Below are positions 35,119 to 43,540 of a stretch of 64,000 bases of DNA, piece by piece. The stretch covers positions 666,983-730,982 of the forward strand of contig NZ_JAIOAP010000002.1 of assembly GCF_021190915.1 (NCBI RefSeq). The letters run 5' to 3'. A program made the position numbers and the translations under genes. The notes under the pieces are model-generated. The model was not told the origin of the DNA and did not search any database. It worked only from the letters and a program-made list of their open reading frames with translations. Every line of letters starts with the position of its first letter. Positions within the stretch are counted from its first letter, which is position 1. This DNA is from Cohnella silvisoli. Lineage in GTDB: Bacteria; Bacillota; Bacilli; Paenibacillales; Paenibacillaceae.

Positions 35119-35895
35119 CAAAGGAGGGTCTTGATTTATCCAATTCCATTCATTATTCTCTACAAAAATACTTACTGCCTGACCAAAAGTTAGACCCCAT
35201 TCTTGAAATGAAGAAATCACCTCAACAAATTCTAGTACTTTTTCTTTAGTCGGGTTAATCATCATTTCATTTGCCATTTGGATATAGTTAGCGGGTTTGT
35301 CGGCTGCTTTTTCTACAAATTTCATTAATGATTTATGGCAAGGAAACAAGATTCGGTTATGTGCTAAAATCATTCTAGAAGCAAACAAAACTAAATTACT
35401 TATAGAATGGTTTAACAAATAATTGTTACCTTGTTCCAATGCTTGGATTGCAAAATATTTGCCGTATAACAAGACTTGCGCATAAAAATCAGTTAAGTTC
35501 TTCGTTCTATTCTTCTCGGGGTATATTGGAATTTGAGCTATAATTTCTTCAAAGCCTGATATTCTAGAAAATACAACCGTAGAACCGATAAAAGATGCTC
35601 TCGTAGGTTCACTGCCTCTATTAACTGCTTGTTTCAAGAAATCTATATTTATTATCTTTCCATCAATATAGCCGCCCGAGTATCCACATATTTCATCGTT
35701 GAAAAAAAATAGATTATTTTCCTTTAATCTTATTACAAATTCTTCATCTTTCACAACGAGATAAACATCTATATCTGAACTATCTTTTGCAGTACCTTTA
35801 GCAATTGAACCAGCTAGAATTATCGCTAAAAATTCCTCTTTGTCCCTTAAATAACTAATTAAGTTGTTGATTGCTGCCTGATGATGTTCTTTCAT
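35107..35895 (-). CDS. nucleotidyltransferase-domain protein (MNT type)
   Basis: 262 residues; ATG behind a strong AGGAGGT. The N-terminal nucleotidyltransferase fold carries GSIAKGTAKDSSDIDVYLVV (residues 29-48), where Gly29-Ser30 bind nucleotide and Asp41/Asp43 are the metal ligands. The remainder is helical, like HEPN-containing or aminoglycoside adenylyltransferase relatives. No third catalytic Asp or a substrate domain can be named, so targets may be a small molecule or a protein. The gene is AT-rich and lies in a segment bracketed by doxX copies, consistent with horizontal gain. Confidence 0.85.
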   Translation of the reverse strand: MKEHHQAAINNLISYLRDKEEFLAIILAGSIAKGTAKDSSDIDVYLVVKDEEFVIRLKENNLFFFNDEICGYSGGYIDGKIINIDFLKQAVNRGSEPTRASFIGSTVVFSRISGFEEIIAQIPIYPEKNRTKNLTDFYAQVLLYGKYFAIQALEQGNNYLLNHSISNLVLFASRMILAHNRILFPCHKSLMKFVEKAADKPANYIQMANEMMINPTKEKVLEFVEVISSFQEWGLTFGQAVSIFVENNEWNWINQDPPLQDR

Positions 35896-36168
35896 TCCTT
35901 AATGTACCTCCTGAATAATTGTATTATCATTACACCGGTTTCTGAAAACGAGCTTGTATTCACGACGCCCCACACCTTAAGGTCCATAGGACCGGCCGTG
36001 ACGCGGTTAATTACTGATTGCCCAGGGCTCACTTGAGTATTTTTGTAAGTAATCCCTCTACCATCCATTATATATCCACGTTTTGGAAGGTATTCGTTGG
36101 AACGTCCTTATAAAGGCGACACCATCTAATCAGAGAGAAGGCAATATCTCCATCTGTAGTACAATGTC
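35896..36168. other. intergenic, nothing recognisable
   Basis: No start/stop frame of note, no repeat and no clear hairpin. It holds the promoter side of the nucleotidyltransferase gene at its left edge. Confidence 0.5.
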
Positions 36169-36431
36169 GAGAAAGCGGCCGAGGATGAACAGCGGTTAGG
36201 CACGCGAAAACGATATGAGAAATACTTCCAGGTTCACGAAACAACGGTAAGAGGGAGTACAGTGGTGGCGAAGCAAGCGGCGATTGACGAGGCTAAGAAA
36301 AACTGTGGCTATTTCGCATTGATCCGGAATGTTCTGTCCGACCCGGTCGTGATCTTCGAATCGGTGAGATCACTAACCCGCAACGAGAACTGTTTCAGCA
36401 ATTAGGCGTGACGCCGCCCGCCTCGTTATGA
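36169..36431 (+). pseudogene. IS1634/IS4-type transposase C-terminal remnant
   Basis: The frame reads EKAAEDEQRLGTRKRYEKYF, then VHETTVRGSTVVAKQAAIDEAKKNCGYFALIRN, then after a shift IGEITNPQRELFQQLGVTPPASL and stop at 36429-36431. This pattern (KAAxxxxxRxxKRYEKYF ... EAKKxxGYFALI) is that of IS1634-family transposases near their C-terminus. The catalytic part is absent, and the two halves lie in different frames. A GC-rich inverted repeat (GCCCGCC ... GGCGGGC) follows at its end. Confidence 0.65.
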
Positions 36432-36462
36432 GTGGGCGGGCATGCAGGGAAGAGTGCGAAAT

Positions 36463-37482
36463 CTACTTCAATAGTTGTTTTATGAGACTTTCCATAGCCG
36501 ATTCTTCCATGCCCACAAATGTAGAAAATCTACTTTCTATTTCATTCAATAACAACTTGTTTTTCGTTATAAAATACCTTAAGTACATATTTCTAACCAC
36601 TGTGACTTTATCCTCAATTCCTAAAAAAGTGTCACTTAGAGATGTGCATTGTTGAATTATTTTTTGCTGCATCAAGTTCTGAATCATAATCCTCATGAAC
36701 TTTTTATGATCAAGCAACACTGGCAGCACTCTATAATCTATAATATATTCTCCTTCTTTTTGCATTTGTATTTCGGTTTGAATACGTTTCAGAGTGTCAA
36801 CACCATATATCTTTTCTTCCAATAGGCCGAAAGTTAGATCGCATCTATATCGAGGAGAACTACGCTTAGAATGCAAATAATCTTCCAATGACCCTATAAT
36901 AAGCTCTTTATTTAATGCGACCTCTACATCTCCATTATATTTGTACAGTTCGATTCCCCAATTATATCCTGGTATTTCTTCATATCCCTTTTTAATATCT
37001 TCAAAAGAACATTTCTCGAATTTGAATATTCCGTTAACAAAAAAATCCGCAGTATAAAAAAATTTTTTTTCTTTATTATATCCATAAATAAAGATTGGAT
37101 GCATGAACTCAAACGATTGATAAGCTGCATAAGGTTTAATATAGAAACCCTCAACTTCAGTATAAATATAGAAACCATTATCAATACAATCTATAAAAAT
37201 ATCTACAATATCCTTTCTATCATTAATATTTCTTGGTAATGTTTCCCTAATAAGAAAAGGACAATTTAATAAAGAGTATGAATTTATAGCTAGCCAAGGT
37301 GCCGTTCCGACATAAAAATCCAAACTTGTAGGTAGGTCCAAATCTGCACTCGCTATCAATTGAATGTAGTTACTAAAGAACCAAGGTAAATATTTATCGT
37401 TACACGAAATTATTGACAAACAAGTTGCATGATGAGAATAAGAAGTAATTGGTGGAAAAGAAACTGCAAGTATTTTTTCCAT
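36463..37482 (-). CDS. hypothetical protein with BtrH-like (papain/C39-like) features
   Basis: 339 residues, no signal peptide or membrane segment. I do not recognise a named gene. The N-terminal half looks like the butirosin H N-terminal domain: an early Cys21 in YSHHATCLSII, a His128 in FMHPIFIYGYNKEKKFFYT, and Asp146 in ADFF, in the spacing of a Cys-His-Asp papain-type triad. Relatives are cysteine acyltransferases or peptidases in peptide/aminoglycoside clusters, but no such partner lies beside it here. The C-terminal half (DYRVLPVLLDHKKFMRIMIQ...) is helical. It is much more AT-rich than its neighbours, a sign of foreign origin. The ATG has AGGTGG in front, spaced 7. Confidence 0.55.
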   Translation of the reverse strand: MEKILAVSFPPITSYSHHATCLSIISCNDKYLPWFFSNYIQLIASADLDLPTSLDFYVGTAPWLAINSYSLLNCPFLIRETLPRNINDRKDIVDIFIDCIDNGFYIYTEVEGFYIKPYAAYQSFEFMHPIFIYGYNKEKKFFYTADFFVNGIFKFEKCSFEDIKKGYEEIPGYNWGIELYKYNGDVEVALNKELIIGSLEDYLHSKRSSPRYRCDLTFGLLEEKIYGVDTLKRIQTEIQMQKEGEYIIDYRVLPVLLDHKKFMRIMIQNLMQQKIIQQCTSLSDTFLGIEDKVTVVRNMYLRYFITKNKLLLNEIESRFSTFVGMEESAMESLIKQLLK

Positions 37483-37694
37483 ATCGCCACCTCCAAAAAT
37501 AATAATTTCCAGATCTATTGCAAGGATCAGTGGCTTGTATTAAGTAAAGAATGAAATCTCCCCGCAGCAGGCTGCAAGGATTGAATCGGAGAGATTAATT
37601 GAATGAAAAGGTACAATTACCCGCACACCTTAATTAATATATTTGTCATTATAAATATATCAAATGCATTAAACTTTATCAATAGTATTATTTT
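37483..37694. other. intergenic between BtrH-like gene and doxX remnant
   Basis: AT-rich. Contains an imperfect stem (AATCTCC ... GGAGAGATT) at 37552-37599 without a T tail. No gene was seen. Confidence 0.4.
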
Positions 37695-37805
37695 TCAATC
37701 CGGCCAATATCGCCATTGCCGCCCCCGGCTTCAATCCGATGGATTCCATCCATTGATTACACGAATAATTAACAAACCAATTGCCATCATAATAACCAAC
37801 CTCCA
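37695..37805 (-). pseudogene. truncated doxX copy with internal deletion
   Basis: Two blocks match the intact doxX gene at 34221-34631 nearly base for base: 37695-37749 (one difference, encodes MESIGLKPGAAMAILAGL) and 37755-37805 (two differences, encodes MMAIGLLIIRVI plus the ribosome binding region). About 80 bases between them, present in doxX at about 34507-34586, are missing, and the rest of the gene is gone. Same strand as intact doxX. Confidence 0.88.
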
Positions 37806-37870
37806 ATATTTTGCAAAAAAAAGAAGCCTGACTTCTCAAGCTTCTTGTTTCCATATCACATAAGTCCAGT

Positions 37871-38743
37871 TTACCCGTTTCGATACGAACGGGGAGTATG
37901 GCCTGTTCTCTTCTTGAACAGTTTGACAAAGAAACCTTTGTCCTGGTAACCGGTAGCTTCCGCAATTTCGGAAACGGATAGACGAGTCGTTCTCAGAAGC
38001 TCGCAACTGAGCTCAATACGCAGGTTCTGAACGTACTGAGTGAAGGTAAAACCCATCTCTTTGGTGAACAATCGATGGAAATGCCGCTCGCTCAGTCCGG
38101 TCGCGATTGCGACTTGACCAGCTGTAATCGGGCCGGCAAAATGGTTGCGAATGAGTAAAATTGCCGTGCCAAGTATTCTCTCCGTTTTCGCCGGGACATC
38201 GCTCTCCAATTCGGTAAGATGCCGCTCCAACTCCGTTGCGAGAGCGATAAATAAGCTATGCATACGCGGTACAAAACCGATCTTTCGCAGGCGGAATTCC
38301 TGATAGGCATGAACCAGCAGCGTGCGGAACGCACCGGAGGTATCCCGGATTCGTTTCCAGTCAGGTTGACCGGGGACAAGGTTAAGTAAGTAAAGCGCAG
38401 TCGACAATGAGTCAAGCCCTGGAAATCGCTGCAACGCTTCTGCAACACGATCGGCCATGAAGATAAAGTTGTAAACAACAAGGGGATACTCAGGATCGGT
38501 TGACCGGGGACGGAACACATGCGAAGTGCCCAGAGGCAAAATAAACAGATCTCCAGGGCTCACTCTAAGAGTTTCATCACCGATATAATGAACTCCATTC
38601 CCCTCAGCGACATAACAAATCTCCGTAAACTCGTGTTCGTGCAGTTGCAAAGAGTAAGATTCGGAAATGCGACTCACGTTGTAAGGCAATTCTTCGTCGA
38701 AGTAAATATGAGCTGGCGTAATCTCAATCGCTTTTCTAACCAT
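37871..38743 (-). CDS. AraC-family regulator with cupin domain, divergent from GH78 gene
   Basis: 290 residues. N-terminal cupin sensing domain (SLQLHEHEFTEICYVAEGNGVHYIGDETLRVSPGDLFILP). C-terminal AraC double helix-turn-helix (TAGQVAIATGLSERHFHRLF, then VSEIAEATGYQDKGFFVKLF, ending GHTPRSYRNG). This is the RhaS/RhaR-like architecture. It is transcribed away from the GH78 rhamnosidase gene, with a 116-bp gap, so rhamnose-responsive activation of that gene is a reasonable inference. Its 3' end lies beside the doxX remnant. Confidence 0.92.
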   Translation of the reverse strand: MVRKAIEITPAHIYFDEELPYNVSRISESYSLQLHEHEFTEICYVAEGNGVHYIGDETLRVSPGDLFILPLGTSHVFRPRSTDPEYPLVVYNFIFMADRVAEALQRFPGLDSLSTALYLLNLVPGQPDWKRIRDTSGAFRTLLVHAYQEFRLRKIGFVPRMHSLFIALATELERHLTELESDVPAKTERILGTAILLIRNHFAGPITAGQVAIATGLSERHFHRLFTKEMGFTFTQYVQNLRIELSCELLRTTRLSVSEIAEATGYQDKGFFVKLFKKRTGHTPRSYRNG

Positions 38744-38859
38744 AAGAGCCCCTTTCTGTGTCAGGATTACCCTCTATATTGGCAGATTCACCTCTTTTTT
38801 GTCCAGCCCGGAAAGGTATAATGAGAGAAAAACCAACCATTTAACAGGAGGTAACCCAA

Positions 38860-41535
38860 TTGAAGATTACAGGACTGAAAACGGAGTATACGGTTACGCC
38901 TATTGGCATAGACACTTTGGAGCCAAGATTAAGCTGGCGGTTGGAATCCGATACCCGAGGCACGAAACAAAAATCCTATCAAATCCTTGTTTCCTCCAAT
39001 CTAGAAGCCCTCTCGGCTCATGATGGCGAGGTTTGGAATACAGGGCCTATCCTTTCCGATCAATCTCACGCTATTCGGTATGCAGGTAAAGGCCTAACAT
39101 CCGGACAGCGTTACTATTGGAAGGTAAGAGTTTGGGAACAAACCGATTCCCCAAGCGATTGGAGTGAACCGACTTGGTGGGAAATGGGGCTATTGCAAGA
39201 GACAGACTGGCAGGGAAAATGGATTGGCGGGACTACGGTTCCATCGGATACCGAAGCTGCTGCGCCTTTATTGCGAACAACAGTCCAATTGGATAAGCGA
39301 ATTGCGAACGCCAGAGCCTACATTTGCGGACTCGGTTATTATGAATTATGGATTAACGGGGCAAAAATCGGCAACAACGTATTGGACCCGGGGTTTACGA
39401 ATTATGATCGACGCGCGTTTTATGTAACTCATGATATTACAACTAACCTGAGCAAAGGGATCAATTGCATAGGCGTTGAGCTGGGGCGAGGCTTTTACTC
39501 CATCCAAACCAAGAATGTGTGGAATTGGGAGCAAGCCTCTTGGAATAGCGAGCCGAAATTGCTTATCCAGGTGAATATCACATTTGAGGACGGGACAAGC
39601 CAGTGGGTTGCAAGCGATGAAACTTGGCGTACGGCATCCGGGCCGAGATTGAAAAATTCGTTGTACAGCGGAGAAGTATACGATGCAAGGCTTGAAAAAT
39701 CGGGTTGGACATCCACGGATTACGACGATGCCGATTGGTCCAAAGCCGCTTTGGTAACGCCGCTTCCGGTGAAGCTGCAATCGCAAATCATCCCGCCGAT
39801 TCAAATCATCGAAACCGTCCAACCTATAAGTATCAGGCACACGGATACAGGTCGTTATATCGTTGATTTCGGCATCAACATCGTTGGCTGGGTTGAATTC
39901 CGAGTTCAAGGCAATGCCGGCCAATCCTTGCAACTCCGCTATGGTGAAAAATTAAATCCCGACGATACGGTATATAACGAAAATTCGTATGTACACGCGG
40001 AAAGCCAAACGGATCATTATATTTTATGTGGAAATGGAATTGAGGTTTGGGAGCCGACTTTCAGCTACAAAGGTTTTCGTTATGTGCAGTTGGATAATTG
40101 GCCAGAAGCTCCGGGTTTAGATAGCATCACCGGTAAAATTGTACGTTCGTCGGTTAGAACTACAGGGAGATTTAACAGTTCAAACCCTTTATTAAATCAA
40201 ATTTACGAAGCAACGAATCGTACCATCCTTAATAATCTGCATAGCATACCTACCGATACTCCGGTTTATGAAAAGAATGGCTGGACGGGGGATGCGCATC
40301 TAATCGCGGAGACCGCCAATCATAGCTTTGACCTATTGCTCTTCTGGGAGAAGTGGGTGCAAGATATCCAAGATTGCCAAAAGCCGGATGGGGCGATCCC
40401 CCTCATCGTGCCTGCATCCGCGTGGGGATGGGATCATGCGCCGGTTTGGACCTCCGTATATGTTCTGATTCCATGGTACCTTTATATGCATTATGGAGAT
40501 CGCAGTGTATTGGAGCGGCATTATAGCACTATGAAAGCATATGCGGATTGGGAAATTTCCAAGCTCAATGAGGATTATACTGCGCATAGCGTTCTTGGAG
40601 ACTGGGTTCCGCCTGGAAGTACAGATTGGAGCCCTCCGGAAGGATCGCGATTGATGGCGGCGGCTTACGTATTCCATATTTTAAAGACCGTAGGTCAAAT
40701 TGCCGAAGTCGTGGGATCGGATTCGGATGTCAAACAATACAGCTATGTGGCGAACAAGATTGCGGAGAGCTTTCATGCGACCTTTTTCAATCGCGATAAA
40801 GGAATTTACGAAACGGAAATCGAAGCCGGTTATCGGCAAGCCTCCAATCTCATTCCGCTTGCATTCGGACTCACTCCTAACGAAGATAAAGATCAGGTCG
40901 TTCAGCATTTAATGCATGACATCATTAACGTACGCGATAAGCATCTGAATACGGGAATCATCGGCACGAAATACATTTTGCCTGTGCTTACCGATTTGGG
41001 ATTCGGCGATATTGCCTATGCTATCGCCGATCAAAGGACTTATCCGAGCTGGGGATTCTGGCTGGAAAATGGCATTCATACGCTTATGGAAGAATGGGAA
41101 TTGAAGTCGCGATCGCAAAACCATTATATGTTCGGCACGATTGTGGAGTGGTTTTATAAATATCTCGCTGGTATTCAACCTAAAGCTCCAGGGTATCAAT
41201 CATTTACAGTAAAGCCGCATATTGTGGGTTCGCTCACGCAGGTTTCCGCTGAAATGGAGACCGTGTACGGTCAGTTACTGGTGTCTTGGCAGCTATCCAT
41301 TGATGGAGATTACAGCCTGATTGTTACGGTTCCTGCAAACTCTCAAGCAACAATATTCATCCCGGCTGCTTATTCAGATGGTGTAACAGAAAGTGGAGTT
41401 GCACTGGAATTTGCACGGGACGTAAAAGCGATTGACATTGCCACTAAGGATTATGCAGTCTGTCAAGTGAATTCAGGAACATATCATTTCCGCTCGCGCA
41501 TCCTTCCAAGTCAACTAACCAGGAGGACTCTATGA
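38860..41535 (+). CDS. GH78 alpha-L-rhamnosidase (cytoplasmic)
   Basis: 891 residues, no signal peptide; TTG start behind AGGAGGTAA. The N-terminal fibronectin-like and beta-sandwich domains of bacterial rhamnosidases (MKITGLKTEYTVTPIGIDTLEPRLSW) are followed by a six-hairpin catalytic barrel. Catalytic-site residues are in DTPVYEKNGWTGDA: Asp466, Glu471 and Asp478 have the same spacing as the acidic trio known for Bacillus RhaB. A later Glu cluster in NGIHTLMEEWEL suits the proposed base. It hydrolyses terminal alpha-L-rhamnose from oligosaccharides. The downstream AraC gene overlaps its stop in ATGA. Confidence 0.95.
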   Translation: MKITGLKTEYTVTPIGIDTLEPRLSWRLESDTRGTKQKSYQILVSSNLEALSAHDGEVWNTGPILSDQSHAIRYAGKGLTSGQRYYWKVRVWEQTDSPSDWSEPTWWEMGLLQETDWQGKWIGGTTVPSDTEAAAPLLRTTVQLDKRIANARAYICGLGYYELWINGAKIGNNVLDPGFTNYDRRAFYVTHDITTNLSKGINCIGVELGRGFYSIQTKNVWNWEQASWNSEPKLLIQVNITFEDGTSQWVASDETWRTASGPRLKNSLYSGEVYDARLEKSGWTSTDYDDADWSKAALVTPLPVKLQSQIIPPIQIIETVQPISIRHTDTGRYIVDFGINIVGWVEFRVQGNAGQSLQLRYGEKLNPDDTVYNENSYVHAESQTDHYILCGNGIEVWEPTFSYKGFRYVQLDNWPEAPGLDSITGKIVRSSVRTTGRFNSSNPLLNQIYEATNRTILNNLHSIPTDTPVYEKNGWTGDAHLIAETANHSFDLLLFWEKWVQDIQDCQKPDGAIPLIVPASAWGWDHAPVWTSVYVLIPWYLYMHYGDRSVLERHYSTMKAYADWEISKLNEDYTAHSVLGDWVPPGSTDWSPPEGSRLMAAAYVFHILKTVGQIAEVVGSDSDVKQYSYVANKIAESFHATFFNRDKGIYETEIEAGYRQASNLIPLAFGLTPNEDKDQVVQHLMHDIINVRDKHLNTGIIGTKYILPVLTDLGFGDIAYAIADQRTYPSWGFWLENGIHTLMEEWELKSRSQNHYMFGTIVEWFYKYLAGIQPKAPGYQSFTVKPHIVGSLTQVSAEMETVYGQLLVSWQLSIDGDYSLIVTVPANSQATIFIPAAYSDGVTESGVALEFARDVKAIDIATKDYAVCQVNSGTYHFRSRILPSQLTRRTL

Positions 41536-42434
41536 TTGGAAATCAGCCAGAATTGGCAGAGCTTATTGAACGCTTTACCGGCCGGGACGGAGTTCACTCG
41601 ACGGTCATACCTTCGCTCCATTTAATTCGCTGCTCCAATATCACAACGCCTATACACACAGTCCATGAACCTGCTTTGTGTTTGGTTGCCCAAGGCAGCA
41701 AAGTGGTCATGTTGGAACAGATGAGCTATCAGTACGGAATTTCCAACTATCTTGTTATTTCTGTGGATTTGCCGATTTCCGGCCAGGTCATCCAAGCGTC
41801 AGCCGAAGCACCTTATTTGTGTCTTCGGCTTGATATTGATCCCAACCAAATCTTCGACATTATGAAAGATTCTGATCTGCATTCGGATAAAGCGGGAGAA
41901 TTCCATCGGGGCTTGTATATAAGTAAAACGAAGTCTACTCTTCTGGATTGTGTAGTCAGGCTTGTTCGCCTTTTGGAAACTCCGCAGGATGTTTCAGTAA
42001 TTGCGCCGTTGGTTATTCGTGAGATTCTTTATAGGATTCTGAATGATGAACAAGGGAATACCTTGAAACAGCTTGCCATGACCGGCAGTAATTCATATCG
42101 CATCGCGAAAGTCATTAAACAAATCAAGCAGGATTATGACAAACCATTAAAAGTTGAGGAATTGGCCAAACTCGCCAATATGAGTTCTTCATCACTGCAT
42201 CGCCATTTTAAAGATGTGACGGTCATGAGCCCATTGCAATATCAAAAAAAATTACGATTGCAAGAAGCCCGCCGCCTTTTGTTAACCTTGTCGGCAGATG
42301 CAGCAGATGTTGGCTTCCGCGTTGGTTATGAGAGTCCATCCCAATTCAGCCGTGAATATGTCCGATTATTTGGCCTGCCTCCGATAAGTGATATCAAACG
42401 AATGCGCATGCTGCCGAATTGGCAATCTTTGTGA
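41532..42434 (+). CDS. AraC-family regulator (AraC_N type), coupled to the GH78 gene
   Basis: 300 residues; ATG overlaps the GH78 stop (ATGA). The N-terminus is of the AraC_N type (HSTVIPSLHLIRCSNITTPIHTVHEPALCLVAQGSK), different from the cupin regulators in this window. The C-terminal double helix-turn-helix has VEELAKLANMSSSSLHRHF and an abbreviated second unit AADVGFRVGYESPSQFSREY. Such proteins often regulate oxidoreductase or efflux genes next to them, so its role beside a rhamnosidase is unclear; it may control the downstream CMD/Atu4866/MFS genes now decayed. Confidence 0.9.
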   Translation: MIGNQPELAELIERFTGRDGVHSTVIPSLHLIRCSNITTPIHTVHEPALCLVAQGSKVVMLEQMSYQYGISNYLVISVDLPISGQVIQASAEAPYLCLRLDIDPNQIFDIMKDSDLHSDKAGEFHRGLYISKTKSTLLDCVVRLVRLLETPQDVSVIAPLVIREILYRILNDEQGNTLKQLAMTGSNSYRIAKVIKQIKQDYDKPLKVEELAKLANMSSSSLHRHFKDVTVMSPLQYQKKLRLQEARRLLLTLSADAADVGFRVGYESPSQFSREYVRLFGLPPISDIKRMRMLPNWQSL

Positions 42435-42459
42435 AAATTCGTAGTGAAAGCACTAAGTT

Positions 42460-42499
42460 AATGCGATAAGAAGATTTTTTTCGCAACGCTTATCGCATT
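42460..42499 (+). terminator. hairpin after the AraC_N gene
   Basis: Perfect 11-bp stem AATGCGATAAG / CTTATCGCATT with an 18-base T-rich loop. No strong T run follows. It lies 26 bp after the AraC stop. Confidence 0.55.
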
Positions 42500-42687
42500 C
42501 AAAACTTTTGGAAATCCCGTATATATACGGGAAACATTGTAGTAGTGCTTCTATCGCTTTCTTGTCTTGTTAAACCTACATTGATAGCTGCATTGAGATG
42601 AACGTGCAACTGCGGCTCGCATCCGTCGATTTCTTGAAGTTTTGCCAAACCTCTCTCCCGTCGTTCTCCTGTATTAATTAAAGCCAT
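42496..42687 (-). pseudogene. carboxymuconolactone decarboxylase remnant, middle deleted
   Basis: A frame of 62 residues from ATG 42687 reads INTGERRERGLAKLQEIDG, joined directly to EPQLHVHLNAAINVGLTRQE. The first part matches the N-terminal helix of CMD-family proteins (RxxxGxxKLxEIDG), and the second the C-terminal part (PQLxVHxNAAxNVGxTxxE). About 55 residues that normally separate them, including the Cys/His redox part, are missing. The ending is out of frame. An AGGAG lies 32 bp upstream of the ATG, with another inside the frame. Confidence 0.7.
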
Positions 42688-42821
42688 TAAGTTGATTTGG
42701 AGTATCTCCTAATGATATTAATCCTAGAGCATTACGAATACTCGTATATTTTTGCATAATTGTCTAAAAACAAGGCTGAGTTCCAGATAATTGTTGTTAG
42801 AAGGTCAGCGTTTGAATTTCA

Positions 42822-43011
42822 GGGAGATGCTCGAAATAATCGACTAATTCCTCTGGAAATGGCCCAATTGCTGGGAGTTACTCGAAATAATCGACTAATT
42901 CCTCTGGAAATGGCCCAATTGCAGGAAGTTACTCGAAATAATCGATTAATTCCTCTGGGAAAGACCAAATTGCAGGGAGTTGCTCGAAATAATCGATTAA
43001 TTCCTCTGCCA
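42822..43011 (+). repeat. 51-bp tandem repeat array, locus 2
   Basis: Four head-to-tail units of 51 bp at 42822, 42873, 42924 and 42975 (the last cut short). Each starts GGGAGTTACTCGAAATAATCG, then a YTAATTCCTCTGG core, and shares almost the same sequence (few differences between units). Because 51 is a multiple of three, long frames run through it on both strands; neither has a good ribosome binding site, so I treat it as non-coding. Confidence 0.88.
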
Positions 43012-43254
43012 TACCCACCTAAGCAACAATTGCGCGGAACACAGCCAAAAACAAACTGCATACAATGCCGAAAACTCCGATGTCAGGGATGCCTTCTTTT
43101 CCAAATTTCGAAATTAGATTCTTCACGATTATTTCTTGGAGGATTGTGCAATAACCGTATACGAATCGTCTATCGTATCAGCTCCTGTATATTCTATACT
43201 TTATTCAAGAAGAGGCCCTTCACAATAAACCGATAAGAAAAAGGAGAGAGCAAT

Positions 43255-43512
43255 ATGGAGAACAGGAACCCTGCAAGACAAACATCTTATGTAGGTATGT
43301 GGGTTACCCGGGATGGATACATCCGACATGAGCTTCTGCCTAACGGACGTTACGATGAGGCACGCGGCAATCGGAAAAGCGCATATCAAGGTCGCTATAC
43401 CCTTAACGGAGACCATATCGACTACGTAGACGATACCGGATTTACGGCTGAAGGAGATTTTCGAGATGGTATTCTCTACCACGCAGGCATGATTTTATAC
43501 CGGGAAGAATAA
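43255..43512 (+). CDS. Atu4866-domain small protein
   Basis: 85 residues; ATG behind AGGAG. The sequence YVGMWVTRDGYIRHELLPNG, then RYDEARGNRKSAYQGRYTL and YVDDTGFTAEGDF is the Atu4866 domain, a small beta-rich fold of unknown biochemical role. Family members often sit beside oxidoreductase or MFS genes, and here an MFS remnant follows 28 bp later. It has no signal peptide. The gene looks complete, whereas the genes on both sides are decayed. Confidence 0.85.
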   Translation: MENRNPARQTSYVGMWVTRDGYIRHELLPNGRYDEARGNRKSAYQGRYTLNGDHIDYVDDTGFTAEGDFRDGILYHAGMILYREE

Positions 43513-43540
43513 CCGATTTGGAAAGGATGTAGACAAACGT

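Noticed and set aside
36040..36168. Extension of the IS1634 remnant upstream of 36169
   Set aside because: No residue pattern of the transposase continues in any frame.
37552..37599. Stem AATCTCC ... GGAGAGATT as terminator
   Set aside because: Long loop, mismatch and no T tail on either strand; no gene end nearby that needs it.
42822..43011. CRISPR array
   Set aside because: Units are 51 bp and repeated over their full length with no unique spacers; no cas genes nearby.
42760..43236. Open frame of 158 residues through the 51-bp repeat array
   Set aside because: It is open only because 51 is a multiple of three; the opposite strand is open too, there is no ribosome binding site, and the non-repeat tail resembles no protein.
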